Below are positions 24,396-33,285 of a stretch of 64,000 bases of DNA, piece after piece. Below the pieces are notes generated by a model. The model was given only the letters and a program-made list of their open reading frames with translations, had not been told where the DNA came from and did not search any database. Positions within the stretch are counted from its first letter, which is position 1; every line of letters begins with the position of its first letter. The position numbers were made by a program, and so were the translations under genes. Source of the stretch: 55-13 sp964501275 (GTDB lineage: Bacteria > Armatimonadota > Fimbriimonadia > Fimbriimonadales > Fimbriimonadaceae); the NCBI GenBank assembly GCA_964501275.1, contig CAZCSP010000015.1, positions 1-64,000 of the forward strand. The letters run 5' to 3'.

Positions 24396-26669
24396 ATGTT
24401 CGCCCGAATCGTAACCACCATGGCCTTCGCCCTTTTGGCAAGCCTCCTCCGGGCGGATATCGACCTGTCGAAAGCGACGATCTACACCCAGATGGGCGCC
24501 AGCCCGTCCGATCTGTGGGCCGCTCAAGACCTGCAGAAGCACCTCTCCAAGATGGCGGGCTCCAAAATACCGCTGAAGAACAACGCCCGTGCCGTCGATG
24601 GCATCGCGATCCTGGTGGGCCAGGGGCCACTTGCCGAAAGTCAGTTCCCTGAAGTGAAGTGGAAGGACCTCGGGTTGGAGGAGGTGGTCCTGAAGACCAA
24701 AGGCAACCTGCTCTTGGTGGCAGGAGGCAAGCCTCGCGGGACCCTCTACGCGGCCACCCGACTTCTTCATCGCTTGGGCGTGAGGTGGTGGACGCCGTGG
24801 GCAACCACGATTCCGGACAAGAAGCCGATCATCGGCAATCTGGATGTGAAGGAGTCGCCCGCCTTCGAGTATCGAGACAACTACTGGTTCCACGCCTTCG
24901 ACGCCGACTGGGCCGTCCACAACTACAATAACGGCTTCAACACCAAGGTAGACGCCCAACGCGGCGGCCGCATTGAATACGAAGGCTTCGTCCACACCTT
25001 TTTCGGCTACGCCCCGCCGGAGAAGTTCTTTGCGACCAAGCCCGAATGGTACAGCGAAATCGACGGCTATCGCCGCCACCAGCACGCCCAACTCTGCACC
25101 ACCAACCCCGAACTGCGAGCGCATATTCTGGCCCAAATCAAGGAAAGGTTGAGGGCCAATCCTCGCGCCAAGATCGCCTCCATCTCCCAAAACGACTGGT
25201 ACAACCCCTGCACCTGCCGAGTCTGCAAAGCGCTCTCGGACAAGGAAGGATCGCAATCAGCCCTCGTTCTGGACCTCGCCAACTACATCGGAGAAGGGAT
25301 CGAAAAAGAGTTCCCCGAGGTCGCCATCGACACGCTGGCCTACCAATGGTCGCGCAAACCTCCTCTGACGATGAAGCCTCGCTCCAACGTGATCGTGCGG
25401 CTGTGCAGCATCGAATGCAACTTCGCCTTCCCCCTCGACGCTCCCCAGAACGCCTCCTTCGGCGACGACATTCGAGGCTGGAGCAAGCTGACGAACCGCC
25501 TCTATATCTGGAACTACACCACCGACTTCGCCCACTACATCCAGCCCCAACCCGACTACTACACCCTCGGTCCCACCATCCGGTTCTTCGTCAACCACGG
25601 CGCGAAGGGGTTGTTTGAGCAAGGCGCCTATCAATCGAACGGCGGCGAGATGGGGGAACTCAAAGCATGGGTGATGGCCCAACTGATGTGGGACCCCAAA
25701 CAGGATGACAAGGCGCTGATCGATGAGTTTCTTAACGGCTACTACGGCAAAGCCGCTCCCGCCATGAAAGGCTACTTGGATTGGATGGCAAAGGAGGCGG
25801 CCGGCTGGAATCTCACCTTCGCCTCGCCGACTTCGGCGACTTTCCTGCGGTATCCATCCACCCGAGTGGCTCTCCAATGGCTCACTCGGGCTCACACATT
25901 GGCGCAAGAGGACCCGGCCACCCTGTGGCGAGTCCGCCAGGCTCATCTGCCAGTCTGGTACGTGTGCCTGAACCGCTGGAGCGAATTTCGACGGGAAGCC
26001 CGGCTGTCGGCGGACGACTGGCCCCTTCCCAATTCGCGCCGCGAGGTTGCCCAGAAGTGGCTGGAGTACGCGACTCAACCCGGCCCAACCGGCTGGAACC
26101 CGATCACCCACGTCAACGAAGCCGGGCTCACTCCGCCAGCCTTCGTCGCCCGCTTCCAAACCGATCCCGAAGAACCCGACCTCCGCCCGCTCCCGCCAAG
26201 AAAGCCAAACCCCTACCCGCCCAAGGGAATACCCGCCGGGATCGACGGGCAGGACAACTTCGCCAATCTCTGGCAGGAACCCGACAACTCCCAACTCCGC
26301 GCTGACCCACTCGCCTCAGACGGCATCGCCTGCTGGATGCCCGGCCACCACTACGAATGGGCCTTCCAACTCCCCCTCGACAAGTTCCCCGCCTTGGCCA
26401 CCGGAACCTGGAAAGTCTATGCTGTAGTCCGGGTAGATGCCACCGCCGCCGACACCTCCCGCGCATTCTCAGCCGGTATCTACGACGACAGCCAACGAAA
26501 GGACGTAACCATGTCCGCATACCGCCTCGACCAAGTGGGCAAAGACTATCAGGCCTTCGAGCTCGGAACGATCAAAACCAATCCCACCATGCGAGTCTGG
26601 GTCGCCCCACCCGCCAACGGCAAGGTCAGAAGCGTCTGGGTAGATCGCATCTACTTTGTGAAGGGGTAG
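24396..26669 (+). CDS. secreted DUF4838 protein, alpha-glucuronidase-like fold
   Basis: 757 residues. A signal peptide (MFARIVTTMAFALLASLLRA) is followed by an alpha-glucuronidase N-terminal-like domain (SPSDLWAAQDLQKHLSKMAGSKIPL ... GTLYAATRLLHRLGVRWWTPW) and the DUF4838 barrel (KPEWYSEIDGYRRHQHAQLCTTNPELRAHILAQI, SISQNDWYNPCTCRVCKALSDKEGSQSALVLDLANYI). A C-terminal beta domain (GTWKVYAVVRVDATAADTSRAFSAGIY) resembles a carbohydrate-binding module. Probably an extracytoplasmic glycosidase of plant or microbial polysaccharides. The divergent SIS isomerase suggests a linked sugar pathway. Confidence 0.87.
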   Translation: MFARIVTTMAFALLASLLRADIDLSKATIYTQMGASPSDLWAAQDLQKHLSKMAGSKIPLKNNARAVDGIAILVGQGPLAESQFPEVKWKDLGLEEVVLKTKGNLLLVAGGKPRGTLYAATRLLHRLGVRWWTPWATTIPDKKPIIGNLDVKESPAFEYRDNYWFHAFDADWAVHNYNNGFNTKVDAQRGGRIEYEGFVHTFFGYAPPEKFFATKPEWYSEIDGYRRHQHAQLCTTNPELRAHILAQIKERLRANPRAKIASISQNDWYNPCTCRVCKALSDKEGSQSALVLDLANYIGEGIEKEFPEVAIDTLAYQWSRKPPLTMKPRSNVIVRLCSIECNFAFPLDAPQNASFGDDIRGWSKLTNRLYIWNYTTDFAHYIQPQPDYYTLGPTIRFFVNHGAKGLFEQGAYQSNGGEMGELKAWVMAQLMWDPKQDDKALIDEFLNGYYGKAAPAMKGYLDWMAKEAAGWNLTFASPTSATFLRYPSTRVALQWLTRAHTLAQEDPATLWRVRQAHLPVWYVCLNRWSEFRREARLSADDWPLPNSRREVAQKWLEYATQPGPTGWNPITHVNEAGLTPPAFVARFQTDPEEPDLRPLPPRKPNPYPPKGIPAGIDGQDNFANLWQEPDNSQLRADPLASDGIACWMPGHHYEWAFQLPLDKFPALATGTWKVYAVVRVDATAADTSRAFSAGIYDDSQRKDVTMSAYRLDQVGKDYQAFELGTIKTNPTMRVWVAPPANGKVRSVWVDRIYFVKG

Positions 26670-26670
26670 G

Positions 26671-26832
26671 GAACGGCAATTCGGCGTTACGGCGCTGGGG
26701 CATTGCGGTGTCAAGGTGTTTGGCATGGGGGTGCTAGACATTGTAGTCAGCCCTATCTGACCTATCCGTCTTATCCGTCCTAAAACCCACGACCCAAAAC
26801 CCAAAGCCCAAAGCCCAACGCCGCAACACCGT
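26671..26832. repeat. compound inverted STRR element
   Basis: Left arm ACGGCAATTCGGCGTTACGG ... GCATTGCGGTG (26672-26715), 9-bp core GTCAGCCCTATCTGACCTAT and CCGTCTTATCCGTCC (26756-26780), right arm CCCAAAACCCAAAGCCC ... AACGCCGCAACACCG (26782-26832). Same plan as 3538-3750: ends at a -10 box. Confidence 0.75.
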
Positions 26833-26834
26833 TC

Positions 26835-26840
26835 CATAAT
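26835..26840 (+). promoter_or_regulatory. -10 box of a leaderless promoter
   Basis: CATAAT with 6 nt (CTCCCC) to the ATG at 26847; no ribosome site. Confidence 0.5.
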
Positions 26841-26846
26841 CTCCCC

Positions 26847-28556
26847 ATGCCTCAATTCCGCAACCTGCCCGAGCTTTTGACCGCAGTGGCGACGGAGCGG
26901 GATACTGCCCGAGCGCTTTCCACCATCGCCCAGGCTGCACTGGATCTCACCTACAGCCGCCACGCAATGATCGCGGTGATGGACGATGAGGACGGGGTGC
27001 TGGAGGTTCGGTATGGGGCCGGGGAAGAATTCGAGTCGATGGGGCTCAACCGGGTTCTCAACGTGGACCGCACCGAGGGCGAAGGCATCGTGGCCTATGT
27101 CGCCGCAACCGGAAAGGCCGTCCGCACCGGCAATGTCGAGACGGAGCCGATGTACAAGAAGCTTTTCTCGAACACCGTCAGCGAGGTCGCCTTGCCGGTG
27201 CGCGATTCGAATGGCCGGGTCCGCGCGGTCTTGAACGTGGAATCCGACCGCATCGACTCCTATGGCGACCGCGAGAAAGCTATCTGCGACGCCCTCGCCG
27301 GCATCATCGCCATGGTCCTGGAGCGGGCCGACCTAATCGAGCGCGAAGAGGCGCTGATCGAAATCGGCAGTTCGCTCGACAACTCCCTTACCGAGGAAGC
27401 CCTTATCGACCGCCTGATCCATGTGGCAGGCGAAGTCCTCAGATTTCAAGCTTGTTCGGTATTCCTCCACGATTCCAAGACCGACACATTCGTCCTGCGC
27501 GGCTCGTCCGGCACCCTCAAGACCCAGGTCGGCGAACTCAGCTATTCGCGCGGCGAGGGCTTCACCGGGTGGGTGTGCGATACCGGCCAGCCGATCCTCC
27601 TCAACGATCCCCAAAGCGACCCCCGTTGGCGGGGCAAATTCGTCGAGTTCCCCAGCGAACAGATCGCCAGCTTCCTCGCCGTCCCCATCGTCTTCCGCAA
27701 CCACTCCATCGGCGCCATCCGCGTCCTGCGCCGAAAAGGCGACAACCCCCACCTGGATAACCGCTTCACCGAATCCGACCAAAGCATCATGGTCGCCATC
27801 GCCGAGCAAGTTGCCAGCGGACTGGAGAACCTGCGCAACATGGAGCGGATCGTGCGATCAGAGCGGATGATCGCCTGGGGAGAGCTCAGCGCCAAGAGTA
27901 GCCACATGATCGGCAACCGGGTATTCGCGTTGAAGGGCGATATCAACGAGCTTTACCACCTGCTGGCTGAACGTGAACCAGACATTCAGGAGATTCGCGC
28001 TCTCCAAAAGAGCCTCGCCACCAACGTCACCCGGATCGAGGAGATTCTCCAGGATTTCAGAGATTTCCTCACCGCTACCCAAGTCGTTAGGGAACCTACC
28101 GACCTGAACCAACTCATTAGGGAAACTATCGATGAGGTCTTCCCCCGGATGTCGGCCGTGAAACTGGACTTGCATCTCGATGACAACCTACCTCCCGTCT
28201 TGGTAGACGGCAAGAAACTCCGCCGCGCCATCAGCGAACTGATCGAGAACTCTTTCAACTACGTGGACGAAGGCACCATGACCGTCTCGACGCGGATCGT
28301 GGATAAGAACGAGCACGCCGTCACCAGGGTCAGCCACATGGTCCGCTTCGCCGAGATCGTCATCGAAGACTCCGGCCCGGGGGTAGAGACAGACGCCAAA
28401 GCCACCATCTTCCAACCCTTCTTCAGCAACCGAGTCAAAGGCATGGGCCTCGGACTTTCTATTGTGAAAGGGATCGTCGATGCGCATGGCGGCGAAGTTT
28501 TTGAGGCGGGGCATCTTGGGCAGGGGGCGAGGTTTGTGATTCTGTTGCCGGTTTAA
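26847..28556 (+). CDS. GAF-domain sensor histidine kinase
   Basis: 569 residues, cytoplasmic (no TM segments). Two GAF domains occupy about 20-160 (RHAMIAVMDDEDGVLEVRYG ... EVALPVRDSNGRVRAVLNVES) and 170-335 (FQACSVFLHDSKTDTFVLRGSSG ... IASFLAVPIVFRNHSIGAIRV). The dimerisation/phosphoacceptor region is ELSAKSSHMIGNRVFALKG with the His, and the ATPase domain shows N-box ELIENSFNYV, G1 VIEDSGPGV, F-box IFQPFFSN and G2 GMGLGLSIVKG. No response regulator is adjacent, so it is an orphan kinase. The upstream DNA is a repeat element ending at its -10 box. Confidence 0.93.
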   Translation: MPQFRNLPELLTAVATERDTARALSTIAQAALDLTYSRHAMIAVMDDEDGVLEVRYGAGEEFESMGLNRVLNVDRTEGEGIVAYVAATGKAVRTGNVETEPMYKKLFSNTVSEVALPVRDSNGRVRAVLNVESDRIDSYGDREKAICDALAGIIAMVLERADLIEREEALIEIGSSLDNSLTEEALIDRLIHVAGEVLRFQACSVFLHDSKTDTFVLRGSSGTLKTQVGELSYSRGEGFTGWVCDTGQPILLNDPQSDPRWRGKFVEFPSEQIASFLAVPIVFRNHSIGAIRVLRRKGDNPHLDNRFTESDQSIMVAIAEQVASGLENLRNMERIVRSERMIAWGELSAKSSHMIGNRVFALKGDINELYHLLAEREPDIQEIRALQKSLATNVTRIEEILQDFRDFLTATQVVREPTDLNQLIRETIDEVFPRMSAVKLDLHLDDNLPPVLVDGKKLRRAISELIENSFNYVDEGTMTVSTRIVDKNEHAVTRVSHMVRFAEIVIEDSGPGVETDAKATIFQPFFSNRVKGMGLGLSIVKGIVDAHGGEVFEAGHLGQGARFVILLPV

Positions 28557-28565
28557 GGGAGAGAG

Positions 28566-28698
28566 GATGTTGGGCATTGGGTGTTGGGGGGATAGGGCAG
28601 ATATGACAGATAAACCAGATTCGATGAAGCCAAGCCCCAAAACCCAAAACCCAACACCTAACACCCAAAACCCAAAACCTAACGCCCAACACCCCCCA
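28566..28698. repeat. gene-less inverted heptad STRR pair
   Basis: Left arm GATGTTGGGCATTGGGTGTTGGG (28566-28589), 50-bp core with GATAGGGCAGATATGACAG, right arm CCCCAAAACCCAAAACCC, AACACCTAACACCC, AAAACCTAACGCCC (28635-28698). Arms are inverted copies in text class, not base for base. Confidence 0.75.
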
Positions 28699-28778
28699 TA
28701 GGCCCATGAAGCTCCTGACCAGGCTGGATCGTCCATAATGAAACGGCGCCCGGCGATGATGCCGGCTCGAACTGAGCT

Positions 28779-29858
28779 ATGAGGACTGCACACCTACTTC
28801 CCATCCTTGCCTTGTTTGTTGTCTCGGCATTTGCGAAAGCCCAGGATCACTCCATCCTGGAGATGCCCGACCTGGGATTGGCGATCACCCACCCCAAGGC
28901 TTGGCAAATCAGCCAGGTCAAGAAGAGCCAGGACGTGAAGGTCCTGATGCCCATCGAGGGCTCTTCCCAAAGAGCGGTTTTGGAGCTGTACAACATCTCC
29001 TTCAACTCGGAGAAGGAGATTTGGCAACTGGGACAGAAGGCGATCAACGACCGCATGAAGCGCGAGTTGATGCGCCAGTGGGAGGAGGAGTTCCTCGGCG
29101 TCCCCATGCTGTTGACCAAGGTCAGCTACGTCGATAAGGAAGGTCCCCAAATCCTCCTCACCGGCCTCCTCTACAGCCGAACCGCCAAGAAGCTGATGTT
29201 CCGGCTCAGCGCTTCGCCCGACGACTTCGACAAGGCCGAGTTCGCGTGGCGGGAGACGATGAACACCATCCGCACCGGCCGCCCCCTTCGTCCCGAGGAC
29301 CCCACCCAAAAGCCCGATCCGAAAGCCCCGGTGAGAACCGAGCTTCCTGCCCCGGCCATCGTCAAGGCCAACTCGCTGGACCCGGAAACCAAGATTGTGA
29401 AGCCGCCGGTCGCCATCGAAACGACCATTTCAAACCGCAAGGTCGAGCTTCGCATTCCCGGCGAGTGGGCCGGAAAGGTCGAGGAAGATGGGACCGTCAC
29501 CCTCACCAACCCCGATGTGACCGGAAGCGTCAAACTCCACCTCGCCTCCAGCCTCGACTCCGATCCGCCCGGAAGAGCTTTGCTTAAGGCCTCCAGCAAG
29601 ACGCTGGGCGACTTCCAGAAGGTCTCCAAGCGCGATGAGCTAACGCCCGAAAAAAACCGGGCCGGAGCGTCGCTGTCGTCGGTATGGCGGACAGGCACCA
29701 CCGCCCAGGGCGATCTCTACACCTGCGATGCCGTGGTGTTTAACGGCGACTTCTATTTCATCGCCCAATTCCGATCCGTCAACGCCTCCCGAATTGGAGC
29801 CGAGCGCAAGCTGATCGAGTCCCTTCTGGCGAACTGCACCCTCGAAGTCATTCCGTGA
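28779..29858 (+). CDS. secreted hypothetical protein with two similar beta domains
   Basis: 359 residues. Signal peptide MRTAHLLPILALFVVSAFAKAQ. Residues 25-165 (LGLAITHPKAWQISQVKKSQDVKVLMP ... KKLMFRLSASPDDFDKAEFAWRETMNTIR) and 205-359 (NRKVELRIPGEWAGKVEEDGTVTLTNP ... FYFIAQFRSVNASRIGAERKLIESLLANC) look like two copies of a PsbP/Mog1-like fold (hydrophobic pattern plus a final helix before a cysteine-containing end), joined by a proline-rich linker (RPEDPTQKPDPKAPVRTELP). The similarity to PsbP/Mog1 is by pattern only. The stop overlaps tsaB by 4 bp. Confidence 0.6.
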   Translation: MRTAHLLPILALFVVSAFAKAQDHSILEMPDLGLAITHPKAWQISQVKKSQDVKVLMPIEGSSQRAVLELYNISFNSEKEIWQLGQKAINDRMKRELMRQWEEEFLGVPMLLTKVSYVDKEGPQILLTGLLYSRTAKKLMFRLSASPDDFDKAEFAWRETMNTIRTGRPLRPEDPTQKPDPKAPVRTELPAPAIVKANSLDPETKIVKPPVAIETTISNRKVELRIPGEWAGKVEEDGTVTLTNPDVTGSVKLHLASSLDSDPPGRALLKASSKTLGDFQKVSKRDELTPEKNRAGASLSSVWRTGTTAQGDLYTCDAVVFNGDFYFIAQFRSVNASRIGAERKLIESLLANCTLEVIP

Positions 29859-30433
29859 TCGTCGCCTTTTCCACATCGAGCCCTCAGACGAGCGTCGCCC
29901 TGATCTCGTCGGAGGGCTCGGTCCTTTGCGCCCGAGAAACCCACGCCCCGATGCAGGCCAGCGGAGCCTGCATGAGACTCCTCCAAGAGGTTCTTGATGA
30001 AACGGGGCGGAGCCTAAAAGAGGCAACCCTCTTCGCCGCCGACCTGGGTCCGGGAAGCTTCACCGGAGTCAAGGTGGCAGTAACGATCGCCAAGACCATG
30101 GCCTTCGCCCAAGGAGTCAAATGCGTCGGAGCCGACAGCTTCGACCTGATCTCAGCCAGCGAAACCGTCGTCATGCCCAGCAAGCGCGGCGAGTGGTTTG
30201 TGAGAACGCCGAAACACGAACCCCACCGACAGCCCGAACTACCGGAAGAAAACTTCAAAGGCTACGGACCCGGCATCGAGAACCAGGTCTTCCCCACCGC
30301 CGCCCGATTCGCCGCCATCCTCTCCCGCCTCGACCCCATCGAGCCGGAGCGCCTGGTCCCCAACTACCTCATCGAGCCCTCCATCTCCCAACCCAAAAAA
30401 CCGCTATCGCCCCTGGGAGAACCTCGTGCCTAA
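29855..30433 (+). CDS. tsaB: tRNA threonylcarbamoyladenosine biosynthesis protein TsaB
   Basis: Non-catalytic partner of TsaD in making t6A37 on ANN-decoding tRNAs. The 192 residues include the ASKHA start IVAFSTSSPQTSVALIS and the family signature DLGPGSFTGVKVAVTIAKTMAFA. The C-terminal part is shorter and more divergent than in E. coli TsaB (about 230 residues). GTG start overlaps the previous stop by 4 bp (GTGA). tsaE, tsaD and rimI, its frequent neighbours, are absent. Confidence 0.9.
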   Translation: MIVAFSTSSPQTSVALISSEGSVLCARETHAPMQASGACMRLLQEVLDETGRSLKEATLFAADLGPGSFTGVKVAVTIAKTMAFAQGVKCVGADSFDLISASETVVMPSKRGEWFVRTPKHEPHRQPELPEENFKGYGPGIENQVFPTAARFAAILSRLDPIEPERLVPNYLIEPSISQPKKPLSPLGEPRA

Positions 30434-30687
30434 GAGCTTGTATCTAAAGTCAAGCCCCTGTTTTTCAGCACGGCGTCATGGTGAGCGAGAGCGGCCCGAG
30501 CGTCTTGTTCTGATAGAGCATTCTATGCCGCGGAGTCGAACCACCTCACCGACTTGGAAACGGAGAAACAGCTACGGACGGGTGAGGTCCTTCGACTCGC
30601 GACCAGCAAGAGGTTCAACTACAAACGACTTCTGGCTCGCTCAGGATGACGCCGTGGCAAAAGGGCATGGGAGCTTAGATACAAGGT
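30434..30687. mobile_element. 254-bp palindromic MITE-like element
   Basis: CTTGTATCTAA (from 30438) and TTAGATACAAG (to 30685) are perfect ends. Moving inwards, CACGGCGTCATGGTGAGCGA pairs imperfectly with TCGCTCAGGATGACGCCGTG, and GAGTCGAACCACCTCACC with GGTGAGGTCCTTCGACTC. The whole 254 bp is one long imperfect palindrome with no ORF. It fills the space directly after the tsaB stop. CATCCTGAGCGA-type text is common in dispersed repeats of many genomes. Confidence 0.75.
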
Positions 30688-30700
30688 CCAAGAAAAACCT

Positions 30701-30725
30701 CCCCCAAAACGCCCCGTTTTGGGGG
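30701..30725. terminator. CCCCCAAAACG hairpin, second copy
   Basis: CCCCCAAAACG (30701-30711), loop CCC, CGTTTTGGGGG (30715-30725), followed by GTACAAGA as at 22315-22340. Confidence 0.75.
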
Positions 30726-30766
30726 TACAAGATCTGCTCCAAACCAAGGGTCGAAACTGCACTACC

Positions 30767-30858
30767 ACCGCAAAGAAACAAAGAAGCAAAGAAACACGAA
30801 GGAAGACCGCTGAAGTCCACTCTCCTTTGCGCCCTTGGTTTCTTTGTTTCTTTGCGGT
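30767..30858. repeat. CAAAGAAA-type STRR inverted pair
   Basis: ACCGCAAAGAAACAAAGAA (30767-30785) and TTCTTTGTTTCTTTGCGGT (30840-30858) are perfect 19-bp inverted copies; the left arm continues as GCAAAGAAACACGAAGG and the right arm starts CCTTTGCGCCCTTGG. The 54-bp interior holds no gene. It ends 21 bp before murB. Confidence 0.8.
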
Positions 30859-30879
30859 TAGGGCCTTTGAAAAACAACC

Positions 30880-31821
30880 ATGCCTGAAATCCTCTCCCAA
30901 TTCCCCCTCAGGCTCTACACCACCCTCAAAGCGGGCGGCAATGCGGAGCGGTTCTGCCGGGTCTCCGACATTGCCGAACTCGCCGAGGTCGTCGCCCTGG
31001 CCCATCGGGACCTGGTTCCTCTCACCATCCTGGGCCACGGAAGCAACATCCTTCCCTCCGACGACGGCGTCCCCGGTCTGACCATCCTCAACCAGGCCAA
31101 GCGTATCGCCGTGGCAAGGACGGGCGAAGTCCTCGCCGACACCGGTTGCGCCTTCCAAGAACTCTTCCTCAAGACCGCCCAAGCCGGGTTGCACGGGTTG
31201 GAATACGCCGTGGGCATCCCCGGCACCCTCGGCGGCGCTTTGGTTAGCAATGCCGGGGCCTATCGCTCGAACGTCAGCGAGTTCATCACTCGCCTGGAGG
31301 TCGTCCATCGCGGCGAGCGGAAGTGGGTAGAGCCAGGTTTCCTGGAGTTCTCCTACCGAGACTCGATCCTGAGAAGACCCAACCCGCCCCAGATCGTGGT
31401 CCTGCGGGTCGAGATGAAGCTCCCACCGGGCGATCCAAAGGCCATTTACGACGAGGCCCGCGAGTACCAGCGCCAGCGCATCTCCAAACAGCCGCCCCCC
31501 GCCAGCGCGGGCAGCTTCTTCAAAAACGTCCTCCACCAAGAACTCGCCCAATCCCTCCCCGGCCTCTCGGAAGGGATGCGCAAAGCCGGGATCGTCCCCG
31601 CCGGATACCTCATCGAAGCCGCCGGCCTGAAGGGTTTCCGCATGGGAGGGGCCATGCAAGGCGCCCGCCACGCCAACTTCATCCTCAACGTCGGCAACGC
31701 CACCGCCACCGAAATCCGCCGCCTCGCCATGCACACCAAAGCGGCGGTCAAGGAGAAGTTTGGCGTGGAGTTGGAGGAAGAGGTTTTGTATTTGGGGGAT
31801 TGGAGTGGGTTTGGGCGTTAG
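30880..31821 (+). CDS. murB: UDP-N-acetylenolpyruvoylglucosamine reductase
   Basis: NADPH- and FAD-dependent reduction of UDP-GlcNAc-enolpyruvate to UDP-MurNAc, second committed step of peptidoglycan synthesis. The 313 residues show TTLKAGGNAERFC, the FAD site PLTILGHGSNILPSDDGVPGL, LEYAVGIPGTLGGALVSNAGAY, FSYRDSIL with the conserved Arg, and PASAGSFFKNVL with the catalytic Ser. The type (lacking the Tyr-loop insert) fits the IIa-like short form. The final GFGR and stop codon fall in a heptad repeat. Isolated from the mur operon. Confidence 0.96.
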   Translation: MPEILSQFPLRLYTTLKAGGNAERFCRVSDIAELAEVVALAHRDLVPLTILGHGSNILPSDDGVPGLTILNQAKRIAVARTGEVLADTGCAFQELFLKTAQAGLHGLEYAVGIPGTLGGALVSNAGAYRSNVSEFITRLEVVHRGERKWVEPGFLEFSYRDSILRRPNPPQIVVLRVEMKLPPGDPKAIYDEAREYQRQRISKQPPPASAGSFFKNVLHQELAQSLPGLSEGMRKAGIVPAGYLIEAAGLKGFRMGGAMQGARHANFILNVGNATATEIRRLAMHTKAAVKEKFGVELEEEVLYLGDWSGFGR

Positions 31822-31914
31822 GCGTTAGGTTTTGGGCATTGGGTGTTGGGGCTCGGCTTCATTGAATCTGTCCTATCCCCGAATCCCAAAACCGAAAACC
31901 CAACGCCCAACACC
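31806..31914. repeat. gene-less inverted heptad STRR pair
   Basis: Left arm GGGCGTTAGGCGTTAGG and TTTTGGGCATTGGGTGTTGGG (31811-31850); spacer with TGTCCTATCCCC; right arm CCCAAAACCGAAAACCC and AACGCCCAACACC (31885-31914). The left arm includes the murB stop codon. Confidence 0.75.
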
Positions 31915-31950
31915 TTCCCAATCAGGCTAAAATAAACTCAGAGGTTAGCA

Positions 31951-33207
<1,257 letters not shown>

Positions 33208-33214
33208 CGGATGG

Positions 33215-33263
33215 GAGGATGGATGATGGATTGGGCGGTGAACCCAATCCTTCATCCATCCTC
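33215..33263. terminator. 21-bp stem between convergent genes
   Basis: 33215-33235 (GAGGATGGATGATGGATTGGG, minus one base on the way) pairs with 33243-33263 with a single mismatch and a 7-nt loop. It separates the Gfo/Idh gene (+) from the prepilin gene (-) and can terminate both. Confidence 0.75.
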
Positions 33264-33285
33264 CTCGTAAGGCCCCGAGCCCTCC

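Noticed and set aside
23406..25256. 616-codon frame containing the SIS gene
   Set aside because: Only the last 316 codons show SIS motifs; the upstream part is antisense to the DUF4838 gene.
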